50,384 nt of DNA from an uncultured Flavobacteriales bacterium. GTDB lineage: Bacteria; Bacteroidota; Bacteroidia; Flavobacteriales_D; Crocinitomicaceae. Of this stretch, positions 32,239 to 41,720 are shown piece by piece. Made by a program: the position numbers and the translations under genes. Position 1 is the first letter of the stretch, and each line of letters opens with the position of its first letter. A model generated the notes under the pieces. The model did not search any database. It was not told the DNA's origin and saw only the letters and a program-made list of their open reading frames with translations. The stretch is from contig CAIJTF010000020.1 in NCBI GenBank assembly GCA_903823565.1, forward strand, positions 1 to 50,384. Reading direction: 5' to 3'.

Positions 32239-34749
32239 ATGATTCATCGAATTTCAGGATGGGCAATTCTTTGGATTGCCCTTTCTTGCGTTGAATTTAA
32301 AGCACAAAACTGTACGGCCACTTGGAATGTGAGTAATGTCACGTGCAATGGAGGAAACGACGGAAGTATATCGGTATTTCCAACCGGCGGGGTCCCTCCC
32401 TACACCATGGTTTGGTCCAACGGTGCTGTCGGATTGAATTTATTGAATTTACCAGCGGGCTGTTATCAAGGTACTTTAATGGACGCTGCGAATTGCAATA
32501 CAAGCATAACGGTATGCCTTACACAACCCAATCCCTTGACGGTTAGCATCGTTCTGAACGGCAATAACCTTGTAGCAGTAGCCACAGGTGGAACACCCCC
32601 CTACTCCTACTCTTGGCCCAATTGGGGATTCACAACTAGCCAAATTACACCCAATACCCCAGGGATTTACACCGTAGTTGTGGTTGACGCGAATGGGTGC
32701 ACCGTTACGGCTACTACAAATTGGTCGCAAATGGTATACAACACCACGTTTAATGGCACCGTCTCACTAGACTGTGACCAAGATGGATCGGTAGATTCAA
32801 CCCTACAAAATGTGCCCCTGGTTTTCAATGACAATGGATCCCTTTATTATGGCACCTTAATAAATAATACCCTAACGCTGGGTTTAAGCAATACAGGCTA
32901 TTACACCCTTGCCGTCGATAACGGATGGTTGGCAAACCATGGGTATCAAGTACAATCGATCAATCCGAACCCCATTCAAGTGACACCAGGAGGAACTTAT
33001 ACCTTTCAAATGTCCTTGGTGTGCGACACAAGCGCAACCAATTTAGGGCTATCCGGTGTGGTATTTTGCGATGCAAACAACAATGGAATTCAAGAAGTTG
33101 GAGAGATGCCCATTAGCAATGCATTAATCCTTGGTCAAATGCTAGGAACCCAAGGGCAGGTATACACGAATGCAAACGGGGCATACACCCTTAATTTATT
33201 TGGCAATCCAGTTGACAGTGTTCTTGTTTCCGTAGCCCCAAATTTCATTCAATACAATGGATTACCGTCTCCACAAACGTTTCAACAAAACGTTGGCGGT
33301 TGGAACATGAGCAATCCACAAACCTTAAATATTGGTCTTCAATGCAATTATAATGGATGTATCACCAACAGTTTTCAAGGGTATGTATATTGCGATGCGA
33401 ACTCGAATAATATATTCGATTCAGGAGAAAATCCTATGATCAATGCCCCTGTAACTTTGGTTGGGAGCAACGGAACAATAACCGTTTTTACAGACTCAAC
33501 GGGAATGTATAATTACACTGGAGCGATCAGTAATAGCAACAGCGTGTACGCCTACATTAACGCCCCTTACCTTAACAATTATGGATTCCCTAGTGTCCCA
33601 GGTCAAAATATAGTGGGCGCACTTAGCAACCCTAACGCATATAATTTCCCGGTGAATTGCACCCCATGCACAAATTTATCTACCTTTTTAAGCCATAGCG
33701 GCACTTATTTTCAGGGACAGCAAATCAATGTTTATCTCTATTGGAATGCTGCAGGCCCGAGTCCATGTTCCTCCTATAGCCTAAAGCTAAAACATCCATC
33801 AAATGTAACGCCCGTAGTCAACAACATTACCCTTCCAAATTTTTCGCAAGTAGGCGATACTATTGTTTGGGTATTAAACAATGTAAGTGGTTACCAAAGT
33901 GCGGTCATCCCCTTTCTATTGCCTTCAGGATTAGCGGGGAATCTAAACCAAGTGTACGAAGGGTTTATTACCCCTAATTGTAACGTTGTTGATTGCCAGA
34001 TGAACAATAATTATTTTGCCCTCAACAGAACCCTCGGAAACAGTTACGATCCGAACCAAAAAACGGTGATAAGACCTAGCTCAACATCCTTGCTATTGGC
34101 GAATGTAGGAGAAGAATTTATCGATGGAAATAGCCAAGAAATTTTAACGTACACCATAGAGTTTCAAAATACGGGTACGGCACCAGCACAAGACATATAC
34201 ATCATCGATACCTTAGAAAACCTACTGGATGTATCAACGTTCGACGTATTTGATAGGTCGCATACTATGCAGACAACGTTTATAGGAGATCATGTTGTTC
34301 GTTTTGATTTTCCACAAATTTGGCTACCTGACTCAAACTCCAATGAACCTGAAAGTCACGGCTTTGTTCGTTTTCGAATTCAAGAAGCGCCTGTATTGGT
34401 TTTTCCAACCTACGATACCCTTAGAAACACAGGTTATATTTTTTTTGATTGGAACGATGCCATTGTAACCAATACCACCATGAATATCAATACGACCATC
34501 AATGCCCTCAGCGGTTCGGAGGAATTGGCATTGAAACTATACCCCAATCCAGGCAACGATGAACTGACTTTGGAATGTAAGGGGCCGTTTCAATACAAGA
34601 TATTTGATCTAAGTGGGCGTCTAATCGCAAACGGTGAAGGACTGAACACTACGCTCCAAAGCACAAAAGACCTAAACCCTGGACCCTATATCGTAGAGGT
34701 TGACGCTGAGGTAGGAAGGCAATCCATTCGTTGGATAAAATCGAATTAA
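32239..34749 (+). CDS. T9SS-secreted SprB-repeat surface protein B
   Basis: An 836-aa paralog of the upstream gene with a different N-terminus. After the signal peptide (about 1-22, FKAQ) come two SprB-type repeats (about 25-100 and 105-160): CNGGNDGSISV then GGVPPYTMVWSNG and LPAGCY; the second has GGTPPYSYSWPN. SprB repeats are typical of T9SS gliding adhesins. SdrD B-like modules (DANNNGIQEVGE; DANSNNIFDSGE), a DUF11-like region, SYDPNQK (about 601-607), the FQNTGTAPAQD block and a type A sorting domain (YPNPGND onward) follow as in protein A. Its start is 4 nt after protein A's stop, so they are co-expressed. Its stop shares TTAA with the SUI1 gene. Confidence 0.88.
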   Translation: MIHRISGWAILWIALSCVEFKAQNCTATWNVSNVTCNGGNDGSISVFPTGGVPPYTMVWSNGAVGLNLLNLPAGCYQGTLMDAANCNTSITVCLTQPNPLTVSIVLNGNNLVAVATGGTPPYSYSWPNWGFTTSQITPNTPGIYTVVVVDANGCTVTATTNWSQMVYNTTFNGTVSLDCDQDGSVDSTLQNVPLVFNDNGSLYYGTLINNTLTLGLSNTGYYTLAVDNGWLANHGYQVQSINPNPIQVTPGGTYTFQMSLVCDTSATNLGLSGVVFCDANNNGIQEVGEMPISNALILGQMLGTQGQVYTNANGAYTLNLFGNPVDSVLVSVAPNFIQYNGLPSPQTFQQNVGGWNMSNPQTLNIGLQCNYNGCITNSFQGYVYCDANSNNIFDSGENPMINAPVTLVGSNGTITVFTDSTGMYNYTGAISNSNSVYAYINAPYLNNYGFPSVPGQNIVGALSNPNAYNFPVNCTPCTNLSTFLSHSGTYFQGQQINVYLYWNAAGPSPCSSYSLKLKHPSNVTPVVNNITLPNFSQVGDTIVWVLNNVSGYQSAVIPFLLPSGLAGNLNQVYEGFITPNCNVVDCQMNNNYFALNRTLGNSYDPNQKTVIRPSSTSLLLANVGEEFIDGNSQEILTYTIEFQNTGTAPAQDIYIIDTLENLLDVSTFDVFDRSHTMQTTFIGDHVVRFDFPQIWLPDSNSNEPESHGFVRFRIQEAPVLVFPTYDTLRNTGYIFFDWNDAIVTNTTMNINTTINALSGSEELALKLYPNPGNDELTLECKGPFQYKIFDLSGRLIANGEGLNTTLQSTKDLNPGPYIVEVDAEVGRQSIRWIKSN

Positions 34750-35096
34750 TTTCCTCCTTTTTGCTTGGTTTGGCTATATCCGGAAGCCATAAGGATGTCA
34801 AATACTTTTTGCTTGAGGTTTCCTTGAATAAGAATCTCACCATCTTTTGCGGAGCCACCAACACCACATTTTGATTTAAGCAGTTTACCCAAAGCTTTTA
34901 GATCTTCGTCGTTTCCTACAAATCCTTCCACCAAGGTCACTTCCTTCCCTGCTCTTTGCTTTCGGTCAATGGAGACATAGAGCTTTTGTTGCGAGGGTGG
35001 AAGGGTCTCCTCATCATGGGCTTCCTCTTCTTGGTAGGAAAAATTGGGATTGGTTGAATAAACGACATTAATTCGATTCGAATTTTTTTTACTCAT
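34746..35096 (-). CDS. SUI1/YciH-family translation factor-like protein
   Basis: A 116-aa cytosolic protein with an acidic, flexible N-terminus (about 1-35) and a SUI1 domain from about 38: KQRAGKEVTLVEGF, LKALGKLLKSKCGVGGSAKDGEILIQGN and the closing KVFDILMASGY. Relatives of eIF1 in bacteria (YciH) are thought to influence start-codon choice, but their role is not settled. It is 5 nt downstream of the TonB-type receptor gene and convergent with the surface protein, sharing a TTAA stop overlap (34746-34749). Confidence 0.9.
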   Translation of the reverse strand: MSKKNSNRINVVYSTNPNFSYQEEEAHDEETLPPSQQKLYVSIDRKQRAGKEVTLVEGFVGNDEDLKALGKLLKSKCGVGGSAKDGEILIQGNLKQKVFDILMASGYSQTKQKGGN

Positions 35097-35101
35097 TTCC
35101 T

Positions 35102-37570
35102 TTACATTTCAGTTCCGCCGCCAGATTCTTGTCCAGACTTTGGTTTTGTCATTTCTAATTTACCAAATTTATAGGATACATTGAGATAAAAACGTCGGGT
35201 TAGCCATTTAAACTCAATGTCTTGTGTAATGGTTGGCTGTCTGAGATAACCGTAAAACCCTTGCCGATTAAATACATCGGTCACCTTACAACCCAACGTC
35301 CAATGGTCACCAAGTCGCTTATCGAAGGCAATGTCCGTTGCTCCTCGGCGCTGAACGGTACCGAGTATGGTAATGCGTGGGGCAATATAATTTACATTAA
35401 GTTGCACGGTGGCGGTTTTTTTCCAAAAATCTACGCTTGCGTTACACTTTGCACTCCAGTTGAAACCAGAACGATTCCAACTTGCGATATCGGTTTGATA
35501 TTGAATGTAGTTTACATTGGTAGACAAGGTGGTTCTAAACCATGATAAGGGCTTATAATTGAAAACTAACTCCGTTCCCAGGCTGTTCGCCGAATTTACG
35601 TTGATGAAGGTTTGGACGGAAGCATTGTCCTCGGCAAATAAGCGAACACGTGAAATCATATTTGTAGTCCTTCGGTAGAAAAGGCTCGCGGAGCAACTCA
35701 ATAGTTTTCCTTCCCGCGTGTAAGATAGGTCGTATGAATCGATAAACTCAGGTTGTAAATACGGATTTCCCCGCTGTAAATTAAGGGGGTCGGCGTAAGA
35801 GGTAAAAGGGTTTAAATCAGAACTGGAGGCGCGGGTAATGCGTCGGCTGTAACTCAATCCGAATTCTTGCCCCAATTTTGGTACGTATCGCACATGGGCA
35901 GAGGGAAAAACATTGAAATAATCGTTCACAATTCGAATAGAATCGCTTATTAAATCCGGAATTTGAAAGGCTTTTTCTAGGCGGATTCCTGCTTGATATT
36001 TAAACTTGCCCCACTGGTGGGCTGCAATACCATAAATACTAAAGATTTTTTCATCGTACCGATATAGAAAATTAGAAAGGGTGTCGGGTAAAAACTGAGC
36101 GCTTAATGTATCTCGAGTTTCGGAAAAGGTATTCACCTCTTGCCTACGTAAAATTCCTTTCACACCAAATTCGGTCCGAATAAATTGGTCTGGCCATAAG
36201 TAAACACCATCCGACTGAAAGGTAGTTACCCTGCTCGTCTCCCTATTTTCTAGGCGTTGATTTAGGGGAGCGATTTGTGAAAGGGGCACGGTATCGAGGG
36301 TGTAGGCGAATTGATCGTAAAACCCTTGAATGTTATCCAAACCAAAACTTTGTGAGGCATCGGCCGTGATAAAGCCCCGATTGCTCCTAAATTGTTGCCG
36401 AAAATTCATGCTTACATCCAAATTTTTCTGATCGCTTGGATCGTAAGAAATCCTTCTCCAACGCTGTAAGGGAATACCTTTACCGATTGAATCTTCCGTT
36501 AGCCGTGTATTCCACAAATCACCGGTACGGTCCCGCTGCCCCATGGATGCGGTAGTGACGAAGGATAGGCTTCGATTTTTCTTAAGGACCCAATCAGCAC
36601 CGGCTCTAGCGGTATGCCCTGCATTGAGATCCGTTCCCAATCGGCTTTGATCCAGAATGACTATCGAATCGTTGGAAGCTAGTTGTCGGCTGTACATAAA
36701 ATTATTTCGGTAACCGGTAAGATACCTGCCATTGTACGAGGCAAAAGCATTGAAGTTTGCGTTCCTGTAGCTGATAGAGGCACTTTCATCCGCTACGTTT
36801 CCTCCACGCAGGTTTCCACTTCCCAAGTTTGCGGTAAGTAAGCCATTGAATCCCTTAAGTTTGTTCTTTTTGAGAACAATATTTATGATTCCAGAACTTC
36901 CGTCAGGATCATATTTTGCGGAGGGGTTGGTGACAATCTCTATGCGATCAATGGAACCAGCAGGCAAGGCGTCCAATAAGGTTTTTCCATTCGATCCGGT
37001 AAGCGAACTCGGTTTCCCATCAATTAAAATATTGACCGAACCTTCCCCACGAAGCAAAATTCTGCCGTCTTGGTCTAGGTCGATCGAAGGAAGATTTTTT
37101 AACACATCGTTGGCCGTTCCTCCTCTAACCGTCAAATCTTGACCTACATTGTACACTTTCTTATCGATTCCACTGTATAAAATCTCTTGTTTTCGTTGAA
37201 TGGTAATTTCATCGGTTGTCCTTTCCTTTTGAGGTTTAAGCTCAATATTTCCTGTGTTAACAATGCGAATTTCTTTGGTAGGCAGTACGTCTCTCAAAAA
37301 AACCGAATCATAGCTATTGGATGATACCGAAAGAATGGCGGAAGTATAGGGTAAATTTTCGAATCGAAAACGGCCCTCTGAATCTGAATATTGGGTAAAA
37401 ATTACGGAAGAGTCAGCGGCTTTTAGTAGCCTAACCTTGATGTACTCTAGTGGTTTTTTAGAAATGGAAGAGACGATACGTCCGATAACCATTCCATCGC
37501 TTGCTGGTTTTTGCGCAAAAAGGATGGAAGTTGAAACTAGCAAAGCAATCGAAAGCAGGAGTCGAATCAT
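35102..37570 (-). CDS. Outer-membrane TonB-type receptor with carboxypeptidase-regulatory-like domain
   Basis: An 822-aa outer-membrane protein. Signal peptide 1-20 (start taken at 37570; the ORF to 37588 overlaps the promoter). A CarboxypepD_reg-like beta-sandwich lies at about 25-110, a plug domain at about 125-240 (GGTANDVLKNLPSIDLDQDG, IEIVTNPSAKYDPDGSSGIINI), and then a beta-barrel with alternating aromatic strands to the end. This is the Bacteroidota 'outer membrane beta-barrel family' form, which imports or handles large substrates or secretes. I see no clear TonB box. The substrate is unknown and no SusD partner is adjacent. It is followed by the SUI1-family gene. Confidence 0.9.
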   Translation of the reverse strand: MIRLLLSIALLVSTSILFAQKPASDGMVIGRIVSSISKKPLEYIKVRLLKAADSSVIFTQYSDSEGRFRFENLPYTSAILSVSSNSYDSVFLRDVLPTKEIRIVNTGNIELKPQKERTTDEITIQRKQEILYSGIDKKVYNVGQDLTVRGGTANDVLKNLPSIDLDQDGRILLRGEGSVNILIDGKPSSLTGSNGKTLLDALPAGSIDRIEIVTNPSAKYDPDGSSGIINIVLKKNKLKGFNGLLTANLGSGNLRGGNVADESASISYRNANFNAFASYNGRYLTGYRNNFMYSRQLASNDSIVILDQSRLGTDLNAGHTARAGADWVLKKNRSLSFVTTASMGQRDRTGDLWNTRLTEDSIGKGIPLQRWRRISYDPSDQKNLDVSMNFRQQFRSNRGFITADASQSFGLDNIQGFYDQFAYTLDTVPLSQIAPLNQRLENRETSRVTTFQSDGVYLWPDQFIRTEFGVKGILRRQEVNTFSETRDTLSAQFLPDTLSNFLYRYDEKIFSIYGIAAHQWGKFKYQAGIRLEKAFQIPDLISDSIRIVNDYFNVFPSAHVRYVPKLGQEFGLSYSRRITRASSSDLNPFTSYADPLNLQRGNPYLQPEFIDSYDLSYTREGKLLSCSASLFYRRTTNMISRVRLFAEDNASVQTFINVNSANSLGTELVFNYKPLSWFRTTLSTNVNYIQYQTDIASWNRSGFNWSAKCNASVDFWKKTATVQLNVNYIAPRITILGTVQRRGATDIAFDKRLGDHWTLGCKVTDVFNRQGFYGYLRQPTITQDIEFKWLTRRFYLNVSYKFGKLEMTKPKSGQESGGGTEM

Positions 37571-37574
37571 GTTG

Positions 37575-37582
37575 CAAAAGTA
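37575..37582 (-). promoter_or_regulatory. -7 box for the receptor gene
   Basis: The minus strand reads TACTTTTG, an exact TAnnTTTG match ending 4 nt before the ATG at 37570. No clear -33 at 17-23 nt. It predicts a leaderless mRNA and argues for the 37570 start. Confidence 0.5.
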
Positions 37583-37673
37583 ACACATTCATGGCAAAGG
37601 GTTGCATTTGTGCGACCGCGTCGTTGTTCTTGTCTTTTTCAACAGGTTGCGGTGGATGATTTTATTAAATTTG

Positions 37674-37705
37674 TTTGCTTTTGAACGGTACTTAGTGTAT
37701 TTTTG
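37674..37705 (+). promoter_or_regulatory. Bacteroidota-type promoter for zwf-pgl-edd
   Basis: The best promoter in the window: TTTG (37674-37677), a 20-nt spacer, TATTTTTG (37698-37705), matching TTTG-N17-23-TAnnTTTG exactly. The ATG of zwf is at 37724, giving a leader of about 10-12 nt. A TTG-initiated extended frame at 37703 would start within the -7 box and is therefore rejected. Confidence 0.75.
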
Positions 37706-37723
37706 ACACATACTAGAAAAAAA

Positions 37724-39202
37724 ATGAGTAAAAAGTCAACAGAGCATGAAAAGTTTAGCAATTTCAATGTGGTAGTCTTTGGAGGCGATGGGGACCTTGC
37801 TTTTCGTAAAATCTATCCGGCATTGTTTCACAGAATGTTGGATGGACAAATCGATGAACATTTTAATGTAATTGCCATAACACGAAAAGCACCGGACGAA
37901 AAAGCCTTTCAAGAGAAGACGCGAAGTTTTCTTTTGACGCAAGATGGAAAACCGGCTACCGATGGGCAATGGGATAAATTCAAAACGAAAATTGCTTTAA
38001 TTCGTGCAGAAAAGCCAGAAGCAGATGCCTTTCAAGACCTAAAGAGTTTTTTATTAGGTTATCCTGATTACGAGAACATCTTTTATTTTTCGACACCGTC
38101 CGCTGCGTTTGGTCCCATTTCGCAAACCTTAAAATCCTGTGGATTGATTAACGAAAAGAGTAAGGTCGTATTGGAAAAACCCTTGGGAAACAGTCTCGCT
38201 TCTTCACAGCAGATTAATACCGAAATCACAAAAGCCTTTGACGAACATCAAGTGTACCGCATCGACCATTACCTGGGAAAAGAAACCGTTCAAAATCTAA
38301 TGGTCCTTCGGTTTGCTAACAACTTATTCCAGCGCACGTGGGACTCCATTAGTATTGACAACATTCAAATTACGGTTTCTGAAAGCTTGGGCGTAGAGCA
38401 ACGGGCGGACTACTATGATCAAAGTGGAGCCCTGTTGGACATGGTTCAAAATCATTTACTCCAACTCCTTTGTCTTGTCGCGATGGAACCTCCGCATATC
38501 ATTGAAGCCGATGAGGTGCGAAACGAAAAATTAAAAGTTTTAAAGGCCCTTCGTCCGTTCACGAAAGCCACGGTTCAAACGGATACGGTAAAAGGCCAAT
38601 ACACGCGTGGGAATGTACAAGGTGCAGAGGTTAGTTCCTATTTGGAGGACATTGGGAAGTACAATTCAAAAACAGAGACCTTTGTTGCGATAAAAACCTT
38701 TATCGATAATTTTCGCTGGAAAAATGTGCCTTTTTACCTAAGGACTGGAAAGCGAATGAAAAAGCGATATTCCGAAATCGTCATCAATTTCAAAGAAATT
38801 GCCCATAATATTTTTCCATCAAAAGAAAAGCTCAACAACAACAAACTAATCATACGCTTACAACCTGAGGAGCGGATTGAATTAATTCAAATGACAAAGG
38901 TACCAGGCCCAGGGGGTTACCGCTACAAACCCATCGCGCTAAGCTTGGATTACATGGATTCCTTCAAAGAGCGACTACCGGAGGCATATGAACGGTTACT
39001 AATGGATGTAATTCGTGGAAACCAAACCCTGTTCATGCGACAAGATGAATTACAAGCGGCTTGGACGTGGATAGAAACTATTACGGAGGGATGGAAACAG
39101 AGCAATCAACCCAACGTGCTCTATGAAGCCGGAACCTGGGGACCCGGTGATTTAGTACTCGAAAAAGGAACAACTTGGATAACAAAATCATGGAAGGATT
39201 AA
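37724..39202 (+). CDS. zwf: Glucose-6-phosphate 1-dehydrogenase
   Basis: Oxidises glucose 6-phosphate to 6-phosphogluconolactone, making NAD(P)H. At 492 aa it has the nucleotide-binding motif GGDGDLAFRKIYPALF (usual GASGDLAxRKL), the catalytic RIDHYLGKE and the substrate-binding YLRTGKRMKKRYSEI. The start at 37724 (MSKKSTEHEK) is set by the promoter. It is first gene of zwf-pgl-edd and overlaps pgl by 13 nt. Coenzyme preference is not evident by eye. Confidence 0.97.
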   Translation: MSKKSTEHEKFSNFNVVVFGGDGDLAFRKIYPALFHRMLDGQIDEHFNVIAITRKAPDEKAFQEKTRSFLLTQDGKPATDGQWDKFKTKIALIRAEKPEADAFQDLKSFLLGYPDYENIFYFSTPSAAFGPISQTLKSCGLINEKSKVVLEKPLGNSLASSQQINTEITKAFDEHQVYRIDHYLGKETVQNLMVLRFANNLFQRTWDSISIDNIQITVSESLGVEQRADYYDQSGALLDMVQNHLLQLLCLVAMEPPHIIEADEVRNEKLKVLKALRPFTKATVQTDTVKGQYTRGNVQGAEVSSYLEDIGKYNSKTETFVAIKTFIDNFRWKNVPFYLRTGKRMKKRYSEIVINFKEIAHNIFPSKEKLNNNKLIIRLQPEERIELIQMTKVPGPGGYRYKPIALSLDYMDSFKERLPEAYERLLMDVIRGNQTLFMRQDELQAAWTWIETITEGWKQSNQPNVLYEAGTWGPGDLVLEKGTTWITKSWKD

Positions 39203-39852
39203 TCCAATTTTCCTCTCGAACGGAGGCGATTGAAGCGCTATCCCAGCGCCTTTCCTTTCTGTTGCTTGATAGTGTCTCCACAAAAGGCACTGCATCGCTT
39301 TTGTTATCCGGAGGGTCAACTCCCTTCCCCGTTTATGAAAAATTGGTTCAGTGCCCCATTGATTATAAGAGAGTGACATTTGGGCTGGTGGACGACCGAT
39401 TTGTAGGAATCAATGATTCCTCTTCCAACGAGGGTGCGATTCGACGAATTTTTAATGGTATTCCGGGCTTTAATCTTTTAGGGATGGTGAGTAATCCAAT
39501 GGATTATGAGGAGAGCATCAACCAATGCAATCAATTGTATCAGACTTTTCATCACGGCGATATCGCACTGTTAGGAATGGGTAACGATGGGCATTTTGCA
39601 TCGCTTTTTCCAGATGATGAACCCTCGTTCATCGGATTACAAACCAAGGATTTAGCATGCATTGGAACCTCTGCCCCAACACACCCTGTTCAACGCATTT
39701 CATGCAATGCAAGCCTTTTAAAAAGTATTAAGCATCGAATTCTGCTTATTTTTGGTGATGAGAAATGGGAAAAGTTCTGTGCTAGTAAAGAAGAAAAAAC
39801 GCCTATATCTTACATTCTTAATGAACTAACGGAAATTTATTTTGCTCCATGA
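39190..39852 (+). CDS. pgl: 6-phosphogluconolactonase
   Basis: Hydrolyses 6-phosphogluconolactone, the zwf product. It is 220 aa of the NagB/DevB-type family: LLLSGGSTPFPVYEKL near the N-terminus and ALLGMGNDGHFASLFPDDE with the catalytic His. I choose the ATG at 39190 (MEGLIQFSS), 13 nt inside zwf; the TTG at 39175 is less likely. Its stop overlaps the edd ATG (39849-39852), so zwf, pgl and edd are translationally coupled. Confidence 0.96.
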   Translation: MEGLIQFSSRTEAIEALSQRLSFLLLDSVSTKGTASLLLSGGSTPFPVYEKLVQCPIDYKRVTFGLVDDRFVGINDSSSNEGAIRRIFNGIPGFNLLGMVSNPMDYEESINQCNQLYQTFHHGDIALLGMGNDGHFASLFPDDEPSFIGLQTKDLACIGTSAPTHPVQRISCNASLLKSIKHRILLIFGDEKWEKFCASKEEKTPISYILNELTEIYFAP

Positions 39853-41648
39853 AGGTTAACACTACCCTTGCTTCAATAACCGAAAGAATAATCCTTCGAA
39901 GTATAGATACTCGAAAGGCTTACCTCGAACAAATGGAGGAGGCTCGTGTCAATGGCCTTGCACGTGCAGCTATGAGTTGTGGAAATCTAGCACATGCCTA
40001 CGCGGGTTGTCAACCCCATGAAAAAAGTGCCTTGGCTGGTGATGCCTTAAAAAACATTGGTATCATCACTTCGTACAACGATATGCTTTCCGCGCACAAA
40101 GTCTACGAAGATTACCCCAAATTAATACGAGCGTTTGCCACAAAACATCATGCGGTAGCTCAGGTTGCCGGTGCGGTTCCTGCCATGTGTGATGGTGTAA
40201 CCCAAGGTCAAACAGGAATGGATTTGTCGTTATTTTCGCGAGACGTTGTAGCATTGTCGACAGTAATTGGCTTATCCCATAACGTTTTTGATGGGGTACT
40301 CTGCCTTGGTATATGCGATAAAATTGTTCCGGGCCTACTTATGGGAAGCCTACGCTTTGGGCACCTTCCCGTGGTATTTGTACCTGGAGGTCCTATGCCC
40401 TCCGGCATTTCAAACGATGAAAAAGCAAAAATTCGACAACTTTATGCAGAGGGTAAGATCGGTCGTGAGGAGTTACTTAAAGGCGAATCGGACTCCTACC
40501 ACTCCCCAGGGACTTGCACTTTTTATGGTACAGCAAACAGCAATCAAATGTTGATGGAAATTATGGGGCTGCAATTACCGGGATCTAGTTTTGTCAACCC
40601 AGGTACCCCACTAAGGGATCTTTTAACGGAAGAAGCCGTTCGCATTGTATCGGAAAATTCTCAACAGGGAATTAACCCCTTGAAGGACATTGTTTCAGAA
40701 AAAACAATCGTTAATGGTATGGTTGGATTGCTTGCTACTGGTGGATCTACGAATCACACGATCCATTTGATAGCCATGGCTAAAGCGGCGGGTATCATCA
40801 TTAATTGGGAGGATATGTCTGAATTATCGGAAGTGGTTCCACTTATTACACGGATGTATCCTAATGGGGCTGCCGATGTTAACCATTTCCATGCTTCAGG
40901 AGGGATGGGATTTGTAATTCATACACTGCTTGAACAGGGGCTATTGCATGAAGAGGTCTGTACCATCCTAGGTAATGGATTAAATGCCTACACAAAAGAA
41001 CCATTTATCCAATCGGGATCACTTTCTTGGCGAGAAGGAGCGAAAACATCCTTAAACGAATCCATTATACGTCCGGCCACTTCACCATTCTCAGCGAATG
41101 GAGGCATTAAAATATTACGAGGTAATGTAGGTAGAAGTGTGGTAAAAACAGCCGCTGTAGCAGAAGAGCATTTATTTGTCGAGGCTCCAGCCATGGTGTT
41201 CCATGAGCAAGCGGACCTCATTACTGCTTTTAAAAAGGGTGAACTGAACAAGGACTTTGTTGCCGTACTACCCTTCCAAGGCCCATCACACAAAGGCATG
41301 CCTGAATTACACCAGTTAACTCCAACGTTGAGTATACTTCAAAAAAAAGGCTTCAAAGTGGCCTTAGTAACCGACGGTAGAATGAGTGGTGCATCTGGAA
41401 AAGTACCTGCTGCCATTCACATGAGTCCGGAAGCGAGTCACGGAGGGGAGATTGGAAAAATTATCAGTGGCGATTTAATTCGGTTGGATTGTCGGGAAGG
41501 TACGCTCATGTGCTTAAGCTCCGATTTTTCGAGCCGACCTGTTCCAGACCTACCAGAGGCTAAACAAGTAGGTGTAGGTCGCGAATTATTCGAACTGTTC
41601 CGAAACCAAGTTAGCAGCAGTGAGGAAGGTGCGTGTAGCCTATTTTAG
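39849..41648 (+). CDS. edd: Phosphogluconate dehydratase
   Basis: Dehydrates 6-phosphogluconate to KDPG, the first committed Entner-Doudoroff step, with a [4Fe-4S] cluster. At 599 aa it aligns throughout with E. coli Edd from memory: CGNLAHAYAGCQP, ITSYNDMLSAH, CDGVTQGQTGMDLS, GICDKIVPGLLMG, GTCTFYGTANSNQM, LATGGSTNHT and LVTDGRMSGASGKVPAA. Cluster-region Cys are kept. It is last in the operon. The usual next gene, eda (KDPG aldolase), is absent; the next gene is on the other strand. Confidence 0.96.
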   Translation: MKVNTTLASITERIILRSIDTRKAYLEQMEEARVNGLARAAMSCGNLAHAYAGCQPHEKSALAGDALKNIGIITSYNDMLSAHKVYEDYPKLIRAFATKHHAVAQVAGAVPAMCDGVTQGQTGMDLSLFSRDVVALSTVIGLSHNVFDGVLCLGICDKIVPGLLMGSLRFGHLPVVFVPGGPMPSGISNDEKAKIRQLYAEGKIGREELLKGESDSYHSPGTCTFYGTANSNQMLMEIMGLQLPGSSFVNPGTPLRDLLTEEAVRIVSENSQQGINPLKDIVSEKTIVNGMVGLLATGGSTNHTIHLIAMAKAAGIIINWEDMSELSEVVPLITRMYPNGAADVNHFHASGGMGFVIHTLLEQGLLHEEVCTILGNGLNAYTKEPFIQSGSLSWREGAKTSLNESIIRPATSPFSANGGIKILRGNVGRSVVKTAAVAEEHLFVEAPAMVFHEQADLITAFKKGELNKDFVAVLPFQGPSHKGMPELHQLTPTLSILQKKGFKVALVTDGRMSGASGKVPAAIHMSPEASHGGEIGKIISGDLIRLDCREGTLMCLSSDFSSRPVPDLPEAKQVGVGRELFELFRNQVSSSEEGACSLF

Positions 41649-41720
41649 GCGCCGTCGTTGACATAAAATCAAATGGTTCTTAATGGCTTTGATGGCCTAT
41701 AAAAGGGATTCCTGTTTTGG

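Noticed and set aside
29769..34749. CRISPR-like or tandem DNA repeats in the surface-protein genes
   Set aside because: The similarity is between protein modules and is divergent at DNA level; there are no regular spacer-separated repeats.
41649..41720. Terminator or RNA gene after edd
   Set aside because: No stable hairpin with a T-run is visible in this 72-bp convergent gap.
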